Positions 1 through 8,027 of a stretch of 64,000 nt of DNA are shown piece by piece (the stretch's first letter is position 1; the number at the start of each line of letters is the position of its first letter). The position numbers and the translations under genes were made by a program. The stretch lies in contig NZ_CAMPOV010000002.1 of the NCBI RefSeq assembly GCF_946892675.1, positions 434,001-498,000 of the forward strand, given 5' to 3'. This DNA comes from Arthrobacter sp. Marseille-P9274. GTDB taxonomy: Bacteria; Actinomycetota; Actinomycetes; Actinomycetales; Micrococcaceae. Below the pieces are notes generated by a model. The model saw only the letters and a program-made list of their open reading frames with translations, made no database searches and was not told the DNA's origin.

Positions 1-822
1 CACGCCCTCCGCGGCAACCCAGTGCAGGCCAGGGAGCATCTGCTGCTGGGCGCCGCCTTGGCGGAGAATTACGAGAGCATGGTCAGTCCCGCACTGCTGG
101 CCCACGCCCAGCTGCTGGAAGCGGCCGGCGACTACCAGGGCGTGGTCCGGGTGCTGGCTCCGCTGGCACAGACCCGTTCGGCGCAGCTGGCCGAACCGTT
201 CTTCTGGATCTGGCAGGATACCTATGCCAACGCCCTGGTGGTGCTGGACCGGGTAGACGAAGCCTCCGCTTTCCTGGCGCCCTACGAGAGCCTCGCCGCG
301 GAGCGCCGGCACCGCACCTCGCTGTCGCAGCTGAGGTCGGTCCGCGGGCGAATCCACGCGGCCAAGGGCGACCTGGACGCGATGCGCCGCTCGTACCAGA
401 GCGCCCTCGGACAGCTGGATACGCTGTCCGCCCCGTACTACCGGGCGCGGGTGCAGTACTCGTACGGGCAGAGCCTGCGCCGGGCGGGAAAACGGCGGGA
501 GTCGGCGGAGCAGCTGGCGGCCGCCCGGCAGGCCTTCGTCCTGCTGAACGCGCAGGTCTACGTGGCGCGCTGCGACCGCGAACTGGGGGCAAGCGGAGTG
601 GACGTGCAGCGCCGGGACGATCCCACCGGCAGCTCGCTCACGGCACAGGAGGAAGCGGTCGCCCTGCTCGTCGCCCGGGGCAAGAGCAACCGGGAAGCGG
701 CCCAGGAGCTGATCGTCTCGGTGAAGACGGTGGAATACCACCTCACCCGGATCTACGCGAAGCTGCAGATCCGATCCCGCACCGAGCTGGCCGCGCGATA
801 CCGGCCGGAGGACCCTGCCTAG
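1..822 (+). CDS. LuxR-type regulator, C-terminal part (5' truncated)
   Basis: The frame is open from base 1, so this is the 3' part of a longer gene. The last ~60 residues form a LuxR/NarL helix-turn-helix (SLTAQEEAVALL, then GKSNREAAQEL and SVKTVEYHLTRIYAKL), the usual DNA-binding end of LuxR proteins. The part before it is Ala/Leu-rich helical sequence of the TPR-like type found in large LAL/MalT-like regulators; this is inference from composition. A GTG at 22 is in frame but has no clear Shine-Dalgarno and is unlikely to be the true start. Target genes are unknown. The gene faces the catC end of the cat operon convergently. Confidence 0.85.
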   Translation, partial: HALRGNPVQAREHLLLGAALAENYESMVSPALLAHAQLLEAAGDYQGVVRVLAPLAQTRSAQLAEPFFWIWQDTYANALVVLDRVDEASAFLAPYESLAAERRHRTSLSQLRSVRGRIHAAKGDLDAMRRSYQSALGQLDTLSAPYYRARVQYSYGQSLRRAGKRRESAEQLAAARQAFVLLNAQVYVARCDRELGASGVDVQRRDDPTGSSLTAQEEAVALLVARGKSNREAAQELIVSVKTVEYHLTRIYAKLQIRSRTELAARYRPEDPA

Positions 823-870
823 GGCTTCCATCCTCCGGCCGGTCTCGCCGGCGCTCTTGCTGAGGCGGTC

Positions 871-1149
871 CTACTTGATCGAAGAGGGGTGCTTCGCCAG
901 CGGAATCACGTCGATATCCATGTACGGGAAGAGCGGCAGGCCGGAGAGCAGTTCGTGCAGCTCGTCATTGCTCTCGACGTCGAATACCGAATAGTTGGCG
1001 TACTCGCCCACGACGCGCCAGATGTCCGCCCAGCGGCCGTCCTTCTGCAGCTCCTGCGAGTAGGCCTTTTCCGTCGCCTTGATCGACGCCGCCTCCTCGG
1101 CGGGCATGTCGACCGGCAGGTTCACGTCCATTCGAACCAAAAACAGCAT
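871..1149 (-). CDS. catC: Muconolactone delta-isomerase
   Basis: Converts muconolactone to 3-oxoadipate enol-lactone in the catechol branch of the beta-ketoadipate pathway; a cytosolic ferredoxin-like small enzyme. The 92-residue length fits the family (about 90-97). Family features are the N-terminal MLFLVRMDVNLP strand, the central KDGRWADIWRVVGEYANYSVFD block, and a C-terminal LSGLPLFPYMDIDVIPLAKHPSS. The ATG at 1149 is preceded by AGGGA at good spacing. It is the last gene of an operon behind catB, which it follows after a 37-base gap made almost wholly of 9-bp repeats. No catA (catechol dioxygenase) is in the window. Confidence 0.93.
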   Translation of the reverse strand: MLFLVRMDVNLPVDMPAEEAASIKATEKAYSQELQKDGRWADIWRVVGEYANYSVFDVESNDELHELLSGLPLFPYMDIDVIPLAKHPSSIK

Positions 1150-1159
1150 GTGCTTCCCT

Positions 1160-1195
1160 CTATTCGTTCTATTCGTTCTATTTGTTCTATTTGGT
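1160..1195. repeat. Four tandem 9-bp repeats between catB and catC
   Basis: Units at 1160, 1169, 1178 and 1187, consensus CTATTCGTT with 1-2 substitutions in the last two. Read on the operon strand every unit carries TAG in the catB frame, so the first unit supplies the catB stop and the next three repeat it in frame. Confidence 0.9.
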
Positions 1196-2293
1196 GTCCT
1201 GGCGGTAATGCGCCAGCTTGGCTTCGTCGATGGCTGCGCCGACGCCCGGCACCTGCCGGACGCTGATGGCGCCGTCCCGGATCACGATCGGCTCGGCCAG
1301 CAGGTCGTCGCTCATGTCCAGGAAGTTGGAGAGCTCGCCGGCGCGCCGGGAGGACGCCTCGTGGGCGGCGCCGAACGTGACGGTGGCGATAGTGCCGATC
1401 TGCGTGTCGATCTGGTTGCCCATGGTCACGTCCACGCCCAGCCCGGTGCAAAGCCCGAGGATCTGGGTGGCTTCGGTGAAGCCGCTGCGCGCGGTCTTGA
1501 TGCAGATCGCGTTGCAGCCCCCGGCGAGCAGTTCGCGGGAGACGTCCCCCGCCGTCGGGACGCTTTCATCCCCGACGACCGGGATCGGCGACTTGTCCAC
1601 CAGCCGCTTCCGGCTCATCGTTTCCTTGGCGTCGCACGGTTCCTCGAGCAGGGACAGGCCCAGCCCCTCGGTCCGGCGCAGCACCTCGAGCGCCTCGTTG
1701 GCCGTCCAGCCGCGGTTGGCATCCAGGTAGATGTCGGTGTCCTCGCCCAGCCCCTCGCGGAGCACGTGGCACGCCTCGATGTCGAGGGCCAGCGGACGCC
1801 GGCCGACCTTCAGTTTGAACGTGTTGATGCCGTAGTCGCTGCGGAAGCGCAGCGCCTCGTCCAGCAGCTTCTGCGCCGGCTGGAAGCCGAGCATGTGGCT
1901 GACCTGCATCGAATCGGTGTAGCCGCCGAGCATCTGGCTGACCGGCATCCCCGCCGCCTGGCCGAAGATGTCCCAGAGGGCGATGTCCAGCCCGCCCTTT
2001 GCGGTCTGGTTGTGGATGGTGCGGCCGAGCACCTGGTGGATCTTTTCCCGGTCCAGCGGGTCCAGCCCGATGATGCCGGGGGCGAAGATCTTGTTGATCA
2101 CGGAGACGATCGAGTCCTGCGTCTCGCCGTAGGTGTACGGGCGGGGCGGGGTGTCCGCACTGCCGACGATGCCCTCGTCCGTGTGCACGCGGATCAGCAC
2201 GTGGTCCGCCTCCGTGACCTGCCCGCTGGCGAACTTCAGCGGCTTGTTGTACGGGATGGAGTAGGGAATGGCCTCGATGCGTTCGATTTTCAC
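1187..2293 (-). CDS. catB: Muconate cycloisomerase
   Basis: Enolase-superfamily enzyme that lactonises cis,cis-muconate to muconolactone. It has 368 residues, typical of the family. Visible catalytic features: the KxK pair K160/K162 (FKLKVG), metal ligands D191 (LDANRG), E217/E218 (LLEEPC) and D242 (VGDESV), and the opposite-face lysine K266 (CIKTARSG). The ATG overlaps the stop of the upstream LysR gene by four bases (ATGA), so translation is probably coupled. The stop codon lies inside a 9-bp tandem repeat. A chloromuconate preference cannot be excluded from sequence, and the DANRG/GDES variant differs somewhat from proteobacterial CatB. Confidence 0.92.
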   Translation of the reverse strand: MKIERIEAIPYSIPYNKPLKFASGQVTEADHVLIRVHTDEGIVGSADTPPRPYTYGETQDSIVSVINKIFAPGIIGLDPLDREKIHQVLGRTIHNQTAKGGLDIALWDIFGQAAGMPVSQMLGGYTDSMQVSHMLGFQPAQKLLDEALRFRSDYGINTFKLKVGRRPLALDIEACHVLREGLGEDTDIYLDANRGWTANEALEVLRRTEGLGLSLLEEPCDAKETMSRKRLVDKSPIPVVGDESVPTAGDVSRELLAGGCNAICIKTARSGFTEATQILGLCTGLGVDVTMGNQIDTQIGTIATVTFGAAHEASSRRAGELSNFLDMSDDLLAEPIVIRDGAISVRQVPGVGAAIDEAKLAHYRQDTK

Positions 2294-3186
2294 GACGTCT
2301 GGTCCTTCGTGGGTTGGGAGATTTCCTGCATAAGTTCGATGAAGCGCGCCAGCATCGGCCGCTGGTCGCCGGCCCGCCAGGCGACGGCAAGTTCAACCGC
2401 CGGCGGATCCGCCAGCGGCCGGAACACCGTGCCCGCCAGCGAGAAGGTCCGGGTGGCCGCCGGAATCAGCGCCACCCCCGTGCCCGCCGCCACGAAGGAC
2501 AGCAGCGTGGAGGTCTCGCGCGCTTCCTGCACGACCGCGGGCGCGAAACCGGCCTTGCGGCAGGCCTCCATGAAGATCCGGTAGACGACGGAATCGCGGG
2601 GATAGGAGATGAACTGCTCCCCCGCCAGCTGCTGCAGCGACAGCTCCTCCTCCGCTGCGAGCGGGTGGTCGTGCGGCAGCGCGGCGATGAGTTCGTCCCG
2701 CTCCAGCGGCCGCAGTTCCAGCCGGTCCGAATCCACCGGGGGCCGCAGCACGCCCACGTCCAGCGCGTGTTCCTCCAGCCCGGAGATCAGTTGCGGTGTG
2801 AGCATCTCGCCGCGAACCTTCAGCTGCAGCCCCGGCAGCTGCTCCTTCGCCTCGCGGACCACCCGTGGCATCAGCCGGTAGGTGGCGGAGCCCGTGAAGC
2901 CGATCCGCAGTATGCCCTTCACGCCGCTCCCGACCTGGGCGACATCGGATTCCAGCGACTCGAGCTCCTCGAGGATTCTCCGGCCGCGCTCGAGCAGCAA
3001 CTCCCCCGCCGCCGTCAGTTCGACCTTGCGGGTGGTGCGCTCCAGCAGCAGGGTGCCCAGTTGTTCCTCCAGCTGCTTGATTTGCTGCGACAGCGGCGGC
3101 TGCGCCATGCGGAGCCGGTCGGCCGCCCTGCCGAAGTGCCGTTCCTCCGCCACCGCGACAAAGTAGCGCAGATGCCGCAGTTCCAT
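2290..3186 (-). CDS. LysR-family regulator of the cat genes
   Basis: LysR-type transcriptional regulator, likely a CatR/BenM-like muconate-responsive activator by context. An N-terminal winged helix-turn-helix (residues ~1-60, with FGRAADRLRMAQPPLSQQIK) is followed by a periplasmic-binding-protein-like effector domain. Two ATGs are in frame, 3192 and 3186. AAGGAG ends only 3 bases before the first but 9 before the second, and the second gives the canonical MELRHLRYF start, so 3186 is chosen. The gene lies upstream of catB in the same orientation and overlaps it by four bases, which is unusual because LysR genes are normally divergent from their targets. About 200 AT-richer bases upstream (3193-3393) separate it from the next gene and must hold the operon promoter. 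Confidence 0.88.
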   Translation of the reverse strand: MELRHLRYFVAVAEERHFGRAADRLRMAQPPLSQQIKQLEEQLGTLLLERTTRKVELTAAGELLLERGRRILEELESLESDVAQVGSGVKGILRIGFTGSATYRLMPRVVREAKEQLPGLQLKVRGEMLTPQLISGLEEHALDVGVLRPPVDSDRLELRPLERDELIAALPHDHPLAAEEELSLQQLAGEQFISYPRDSVVYRIFMEACRKAGFAPAVVQEARETSTLLSFVAAGTGVALIPAATRTFSLAGTVFRPLADPPAVELAVAWRAGDQRPMLARFIELMQEISQPTKDQTS

Positions 3187-3393
3187 CGCCATTCGCTCCT
3201 TCGTCTCGGCTCCCGGTCGTCGTCCCAGATTAGGCCGCCGGGAAGCCTTGTTGGAAATACATATTGACCCTTGATTGATATTCGGGACGTCTCAAATGTA
3301 ACGTCGCGCCCCCGCGCCGGATAGCCCCGGAGGAAAAGTACGACGGCGGCATACGGCCTTCCGCCAGGTCCTCGCCGGGGGCAGGATGGGCCT

Positions 3394-3687
3394 ATGTGGA
3401 TTGGCTGGATAGAGTTCGACCTCCTGCTGGGAGACGTCCATTCCCTGAAGGAGAAGCGGTCGGTGATCCGGCCGATCATCGCCGAGGTGCGCAAGCGCTA
3501 CGACGTCTCCATCGCGGAAGTCGGCCAGCACGACCTCTACCGCCGGGCCGAAGTGGGCATCGGCATGGTCGCACCGGACCGCGCCCACGTGGTCGAGGTG
3601 CTGGACGCCGCGGAGAACCACATCGCCTACCGGCCCGGCGTGGACCTGCTGAGCGCCCGCCGCCGGATCGTCTCAAGCGACGATTGA
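3394..3687 (+). CDS. DUF503 (YlxP-like) protein
   Basis: Small cytosolic protein of 97 residues with the DUF503/YlxP fold signature: N-terminal WIGWIEFDLLLGDVHSLKEKR, then VRKRYDVSIAEVGQHDLYRRAEVG and a C-terminal HVVEVLDAAENHI helix. In many Gram-positives ylxP sits beside rbfA/infB in ribosome-maturation operons; here it stands alone, so function is not implied by neighbours. AGGA precedes the ATG at 8 bases. The stop codon TGA (3685-3687) lies in a perfect 10-bp tandem duplication. Confidence 0.88.
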   Translation: MWIGWIEFDLLLGDVHSLKEKRSVIRPIIAEVRKRYDVSIAEVGQHDLYRRAEVGIGMVAPDRAHVVEVLDAAENHIAYRPGVDLLSARRRIVSSDD

Positions 3688-3700
3688 CGGCGATTGACGG
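3681..3700. repeat. 10-bp tandem duplication over the DUF503 stop codon
   Basis: CGATTGACGG occurs twice in a row (3681-3690 and 3691-3700). The first copy contains the TGA stop of the DUF503 gene. Confidence 0.9.
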
Positions 3701-3794
3701 CCTACGCCCATGTGATGGACCTGGCACGTGCCGCCGGTCCATGCTTGCTACGGTAGGACGAGACCCGCGCCACAGCCCTGGAGGAACCGTGACC

Positions 3795-4220
3795 ATGCCC
3801 GCCACCGAAGAAGGATTCGCCAGCGTCGAGGACCTGATCCGCCATCGCTACTCCTTCGACAAGGCCTCCCAGCACCTGGGCATCGAGGTTGTCTCCGCCG
3901 AAGCCGGCCGCGTCACCATGGCCATGGACGTCCAGGACAGCATGCTCAACGGACACGGCATCCTCCACGGCGGCTACCTCTTCACGCTCGGCGACACGGT
4001 CTTCGCCTTCGTCTGCGAATCCCTCGGCCACCCCTCGGTCTCCCGGCAGGCCGAGATCACCTACATCGCCCCGGGCGGCGCCGGCTCCCGGCTCATCGCC
4101 AGCGGGGTGGAACGCACCCGCTACGGCCGCAACAACATCGTCGACGTGACCATCGAAGACCAGGACGGCCAGCACCTGGCCGAGGTCCGCGTCTTCGGCG
4201 TCTTGGTCCCCAAAAAGTAA
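3795..4220 (+). CDS. paaI: PaaI-type hotdog thioesterase
   Basis: Hotdog-fold acyl-CoA thioesterase of the PaaI (hydroxyphenylacetyl-CoA thioesterase) group, which releases CoA from stalled aryl-acetyl-CoA intermediates. The signature helix block MLNGHGILHGGYLFTLGDTVFAF carries the conserved N, HGG and the acidic residue (here GD rather than AD). Length is 141 residues. An in-frame GTG at 3789 is also possible; GGAGG at 3780-3784 is 4 bases from GTG and 10 from ATG, so the start is uncertain by two codons. No other paa genes are present. A reductase gene follows after 9 bases, suggesting co-transcription. Confidence 0.87.
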   Translation: MPATEEGFASVEDLIRHRYSFDKASQHLGIEVVSAEAGRVTMAMDVQDSMLNGHGILHGGYLFTLGDTVFAFVCESLGHPSVSRQAEITYIAPGGAGSRLIASGVERTRYGRNNIVDVTIEDQDGQHLAEVRVFGVLVPKK

Positions 4221-4229
4221 GGAACCCGC

Positions 4230-5060
4230 ATGGTCCAGGTCCCCGACGTCGTACTTAACAACGGTGTCAGCATTCCGCAGCTCGGTTTCGGCGTCTTCCA
4301 GGTCCTCCCGGGCGAAACGCAGCAGGCAGTCGAGGCGGCGCTGGAGGCCGGCTACCGGCACATCGACACGGCCGCCGCCTACCGCAACGAAGCCGCCGTG
4401 GGCGCGGCGATCCGGGTCAGCGGGCTGCCCCGCGAGGAGCTGTTCATCACCACCAAGCTGCGCAACGGCGAGCAGCACATGGCACGCGGGGCCTTCGACA
4501 GCAGCCTGGCCCAGCTCAGGCTGGACTACGTCGACCTGTACCTGATCCACTGGCCGGTCCCCTCGCAGGGGCGGTACGTGGAGGCGTGGAAGGAACTGGA
4601 AAAGATCCAGTCCGACGGCGGCGCCCGGGCAATCGGGGTATCGAACTTCCTGCCGGAGCACCTTGAGACCCTGCTCGCGGAAGCCCGCACCACCCCCGCC
4701 GTGAACCAGCTGGAAATCCACCCCAGCCTGCAGCAGGCCGCCGCGGTGGAGAAGAGCCGCTCCCTGGGCATGGCCGTGGAGGCCTACAGCCCGCTCGGCC
4801 AGGGCGTGGACCTGGACCATCCCGTGATCACGTCCCTGGCGGAGCAGCGCGGTGCCACCCCCGCCCAGATCATCCTCGCCTGGCACCTGGCGCAGGGCAC
4901 CATCGTGATACCCAAGACCGTCAATCAGGCCCGCATGGCCGAAAACCTGGCCTCGGCCGGGCTCACGCTGACGGCCGAGGATGTGGCGGCCGTGTCCGCG
5001 CTGGAGGCCGGCAACCGGGTCGGCGCGGACCCGGCGACGGCGGCGTTCACCCAGCTCTAG
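4230..5060 (+). CDS. Aldo/keto reductase
   Basis: NADPH-dependent AKR of the 2,5-diketo-gluconate reductase/YtbE type, 276 residues. The full catalytic tetrad is visible: D46 and Y51 (HIDTAAAYRNE), K76 (FITTKLRN) and H107 (YLIHWPV). The C-terminal IVIPKTVNQARMAENL is the cofactor-phosphate binding segment. It follows the thioesterase gene by 9 bases on the same strand. The substrate cannot be told from sequence. A second AKR of the same group lies at 35645-36478. Confidence 0.92.
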   Translation: MVQVPDVVLNNGVSIPQLGFGVFQVLPGETQQAVEAALEAGYRHIDTAAAYRNEAAVGAAIRVSGLPREELFITTKLRNGEQHMARGAFDSSLAQLRLDYVDLYLIHWPVPSQGRYVEAWKELEKIQSDGGARAIGVSNFLPEHLETLLAEARTTPAVNQLEIHPSLQQAAAVEKSRSLGMAVEAYSPLGQGVDLDHPVITSLAEQRGATPAQIILAWHLAQGTIVIPKTVNQARMAENLASAGLTLTAEDVAAVSALEAGNRVGADPATAAFTQL

Positions 5061-5098
5061 CTAGCCAGTCCGGCCCACGTGCGAGGGCTGCCGGTCCG

Positions 5099-5554
5099 TC
5101 ACGTCCGTGGCCCGGCCTCCAGTATCTCCTTGAGCTGCCGCAGGTCTTTGCGGTTTTCGCGTCGCATCGCCGCGGCCATGAATGGGCCGGCCAGCTTCGA
5201 GAAGCCCTGGGGCATCCCGGCGTTCCGGAGGGACATTCGGGTTTCCGCGGGCCCCAGCTCCTCCCAGCGGTAGATGGTTTCCATCGGAAACGGGCCGTGC
5301 GCGGTCCGCATCACCAACCGGCTCCGCGGCATCCACTCTTCGACCCGGTAGGTGTAGGCCAGCCGCCTGCCGAGGAAGCAGGCAACAAACGCGATCTCCG
5401 ATCCGACGGCCAGCGGCTTCGGCGTGCGCCATTCGACCTCGCGGATGTTGGCGTACCAGGAAGGCGCGCGGTCCGGATCGGCGGCAAAGCCGGCCACTTC
5501 CGCAAGCGGACGGTTGATCACGGCTTCTGTAAGGACATCTACCACGTTGCCCAT
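5099..5554 (-). CDS. SRPBCC-family (polyketide cyclase/START-like) protein
   Basis: A 151-residue helix-grip protein: N-terminal strand with VINRPLAEVAGFAADPDRAPSWY, then IREVEW..VGSEIAF and the Y-R-V-E-E-W strand typical of polyketide_cyc2/SRPBCC domains. Such proteins bind hydrophobic ligands, and specific roles vary widely. It is convergent with the aldo/keto reductase and is followed on the same strand (upstream) by the desaturase. The Shine-Dalgarno is weak. Function unknown. Confidence 0.8.
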   Translation of the reverse strand: MGNVVDVLTEAVINRPLAEVAGFAADPDRAPSWYANIREVEWRTPKPLAVGSEIAFVACFLGRRLAYTYRVEEWMPRSRLVMRTAHGPFPMETIYRWEELGPAETRMSLRNAGMPQGFSKLAGPFMAAAMRRENRKDLRQLKEILEAGPRT

Positions 5555-5590
5555 TCAGCCATTCCCGGGCCGCCGGTGCAAGGCAAGTGG

Positions 5591-6700
5591 TCAGCGCGGG
5601 CGGTACTGGGTAACCATCGGGCAGTCGAACGGGTCGCGGGCGGAGAGCCCGACCTTATTGAGGTAGTTGATGACGATGCCGTAGGACTGCGGGAGGGTCG
5701 CCTCGGTGTACGGGATCTTGTGGGCGGCGCAGTATCCGCGGACGATCTCGCTGGCCCGGGCCAGGTTGGGCCGCGGCATGCTGGGGAAGAGGTGGTGCTC
5801 CACTTGGTAGTTCAGGCCGCCCATGAAGGCATTGATCGCCCGGTTGCCGAACCGGGTCCGGCCGGTGATGTTGCGGCTGGTCAGCACCTGGCGGCTGAGG
5901 AAGTCGATCTTCGAGCCCTCGGGGATCAGCGGCATGCCCTTGTGGTTCGGCGCGAAGGACGCGCCCATGTACACGCCGAAGACCGCGAGCTGGACCCCGA
6001 TGAAGGCGAAGGCCATGCCCAGCGGCAGCACGTAAAAGATCACCGCGATGTAGGCGGCGAGTCGGGCGAAGACCATCGACAGCTCACGCTTGCGGCCCTT
6101 AATGGACCCCTTGGTGAAGAGGTAGCGGATGGAGGTCGCGTGCAGGTTCAGGCCCTCGAGAGTCAGCAGCGGGAAGAACAGGTAGCCCTGCCGGCGCGTC
6201 AGCCAGGCCATGAATCCCTTGCGTGCCTGGGCCTGCTCGGGGAGGAAGGAGATCGTGTCCTGCTCGATGTCCGGGTCCTTGCCCAGCGTATTGGGATTGG
6301 CATGGTGCCGGTTGTGCTTGTTGGTCCACCACTGGTAGCTGATGCCGACGAACAGGTTCGCCAGCACCCGGCCGAAACGGTCGTTGGCCGGGCCCGACTC
6401 GAACACCTGCCGGTGCGCCGCCTCGTGGGCGATGAACGCCAGCTGGGTGAACAGGATGCCCAGCACGCCGGCGATGATCAGCTGGAACCAGCTGTCACCG
6501 AGGAGCACAAAGCCGGTGGCCGCACCGGCGAGGCCGAGGCAGAGGGCGATGAACAGGGTGATGTAGAACGACCTGCGGCGCCGGAGCAGGCCGGCCTCGC
6601 GGATAGTCTTGATGAGGCTGGAGTAGCTGCTCGAGCCCGCGGTGCCGCGGGCGGGGCGGACAGCTGGGCGGGCACTGGGGGCAGTTGCGGTAATCGTCAT
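5591..6700 (-). CDS. Membrane fatty-acid desaturase
   Basis: Integral-membrane di-iron acyl desaturase (FA_desaturase family), 369 residues from the ATG at 6700, chosen because GAAGG precedes it and the upstream extension has no domain content. All three histidine boxes are present: H92EAAH96, H129NRHH133 and Q299VEHH303. The Q-x-x-H-H third box is typical of front-end/linoleoyl-CoA-type desaturases and of DesA3-like actinobacterial enzymes. Hydrophobic spans occur near residues 45-90 and 210-250. It is divergent from cspA, so membrane fluidity and cold-shock functions share one intergenic region; co-regulation by cold is an inference. Confidence 0.9.
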   Translation of the reverse strand: MTITATAPSARPAVRPARGTAGSSSYSSLIKTIREAGLLRRRRSFYITLFIALCLGLAGAATGFVLLGDSWFQLIIAGVLGILFTQLAFIAHEAAHRQVFESGPANDRFGRVLANLFVGISYQWWTNKHNRHHANPNTLGKDPDIEQDTISFLPEQAQARKGFMAWLTRRQGYLFFPLLTLEGLNLHATSIRYLFTKGSIKGRKRELSMVFARLAAYIAVIFYVLPLGMAFAFIGVQLAVFGVYMGASFAPNHKGMPLIPEGSKIDFLSRQVLTSRNITGRTRFGNRAINAFMGGLNYQVEHHLFPSMPRPNLARASEIVRGYCAAHKIPYTEATLPQSYGIVINYLNKVGLSARDPFDCPMVTQYRPR

Positions 6701-6940
6701 GCGGCCTTCAGGGGATCGGATTCGACTTCCCAGCCGCGGAAAAGGGCGATCGCCCTGCAGATGTCTGCCAGTGTAGCCCGGGAACCTGCACGCCGGCTGA
6801 ACAGACCGCAAATTTCTTGGACAGGACTCCCAAGCCCGCACAACGGCGCCCGTCGCGGCCTTGGTCACGGGCCGACGAAATCATGCTGTACAGTTAGTCG
6901 CGTAGTTGTTGTGTTGCGCATTTGATTTTGAGCAACAGGC

Positions 6941-7043
6941 TCCTCCATCCGGAGGACTTGTGCTTCTCTGAACGGCGGCAAAACGAACACCGCTGCAGGA
7001 GGCCCCGAAAGACGGGGCTTGGACAAACTCCGAGGAGTACAAA
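6941..7043 (+). promoter_or_regulatory. Structured 5' leader of the cold-shock gene
   Basis: The 343-base gap 6701-7043 between desaturase and cspA holds no gene. Its 3' part can fold: TCCTCC/GGAGGA hairpin (6941-6956, ATCC loop) and GCCCCG/CGGGGC hairpin (7002-7018) just upstream of the GAGGAG ribosome site at about 7032. Long folded leaders are typical of csp mRNAs. The exact promoter was not identified. Confidence 0.5.
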
Positions 7044-7247
7044 ATGGCAACTGGAACTGTGAAGTGGTTCAATTCCGAAAAGGGCTTCGGCTTTATCGCT
7101 CCCGATGACGGATCGGCCGACGTTTTCGCCCACTACAGCGCGATTGAATCCAATGGCTACCGCGAACTCCGCGAAGAGCAGAAGGTCGAGTTCGAGACCA
7201 CCCAGGGCCCCAAGGGCCTGCAGGCCGCGAACATCCGCCCCCTCTAA
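7044..7247 (+). CDS. cspA: Cold-shock protein
   Basis: Single-stranded nucleic-acid-binding OB-fold protein acting as an RNA chaperone. The 67-residue length, [18 protein letters not shown] start with the RNP1 motif (KGFGFI) and the RNP2 region (VFAHYSAI) are diagnostic. A strong GAGGAG site precedes the ATG. It is monocistronic, with a structured leader and an intrinsic terminator directly downstream. Confidence 0.97.
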   Translation: MATGTVKWFNSEKGFGFIAPDDGSADVFAHYSAIESNGYRELREEQKVEFETTQGPKGLQAANIRPL

Positions 7248-7284
7248 GGACGGCTGGGCGGCTCACGCCGCCGACTGAGCTTTA

Positions 7285-7318
7285 GGAAGCCGGTCCCTCT
7301 TCGGAGGGGCCGGCTTCC
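7285..7318 (+). terminator. Intrinsic terminator after cspA
   Basis: Fifteen-pair stem (7285-7299 with 7304-7318, one G-T pair) closed by a TTCG tetraloop and followed by a short T-rich stretch. Confidence 0.85.
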
Positions 7319-7387
7319 TTGTTGTCCGAGGCAGGGGAACCTTGCACACCCCTCTGCTCGTTATTCTGGCGGGAAGGTGAGGTGGGG

Positions 7388-8008
7388 ATGCAGACTAGTC
7401 TTATGCGTGAAATGTCCGTTGATGCCAGCGCCGCTGATTTCGTCTCCGAGGTTGTGCCGCAGCTCCTGCTGATCGGAGGCACTCTTGTGCTGGCCTTGTG
7501 GCTGGCGTTCGCGCTGGCCTGCTGGCTGGTGGTCCGCCGGATCCGGCGTTCCAGGAAGATACGGCAGAGCATGCGCAAGGGACAACTGATGATGCGGGTC
7601 GCCACCGGGGACCCGTCGAGGCGGCAACTGGCCAGGCTGAGGATGCAGCTGCAGCGCTCAACCGAGGCGACGGAGCGCTCACTCGCCGCAGCCTCGGGCC
7701 AGGGCCGTCCCGTGGGCGAGCTGCCGGCGGTCGCGCTGAACCTCTCCCGGGCCGAGCAGGCCCTCGATGCCCAGCTGCATTTGGCCGAACGCGAGCCGGA
7801 CCCGCAGTTGCGCAGGATCCTGGTTCCCGGCATGCAGAAGGAGGTCGAACAGCTGTGCGGGCTGGGGTCCCAGCTGCGGCAATCAGTCCTGGAGACGGGG
7901 CACACGGTCAGCGCCGCGCGGCTGGAGCAGGTCGGTCGGCATCTGGCGATGGAGCTGGATGCGCTGCAGACCTGGAACCAGTCCTACAAGTCCCGCCAGC
8001 GCCACTGA
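7388..8008 (+). CDS. Single-pass membrane protein with helical cytoplasmic domain
   Basis: About 206 residues. One strong transmembrane segment (VVPQLLLIGGTLVLALWLAF and following) is followed at once by a basic stretch (VVRRIRRSRKIRQ), then a long Arg/Gln/Leu-rich helical domain. I do not recognise a named domain. ATG 7388 is chosen because it follows a G-rich ribosome site; ATG 7403 and 7412 are alternatives. The next gene, 19 bases downstream, encodes a PspA-like coiled coil, so this could be its membrane partner (inference). Confidence 0.7.
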   Translation: MQTSLMREMSVDASAADFVSEVVPQLLLIGGTLVLALWLAFALACWLVVRRIRRSRKIRQSMRKGQLMMRVATGDPSRRQLARLRMQLQRSTEATERSLAAASGQGRPVGELPAVALNLSRAEQALDAQLHLAEREPDPQLRRILVPGMQKEVEQLCGLGSQLRQSVLETGHTVSAARLEQVGRHLAMELDALQTWNQSYKSRQRH

Positions 8009-8027
8009 CCCGCCGCGAAGGAGCATA

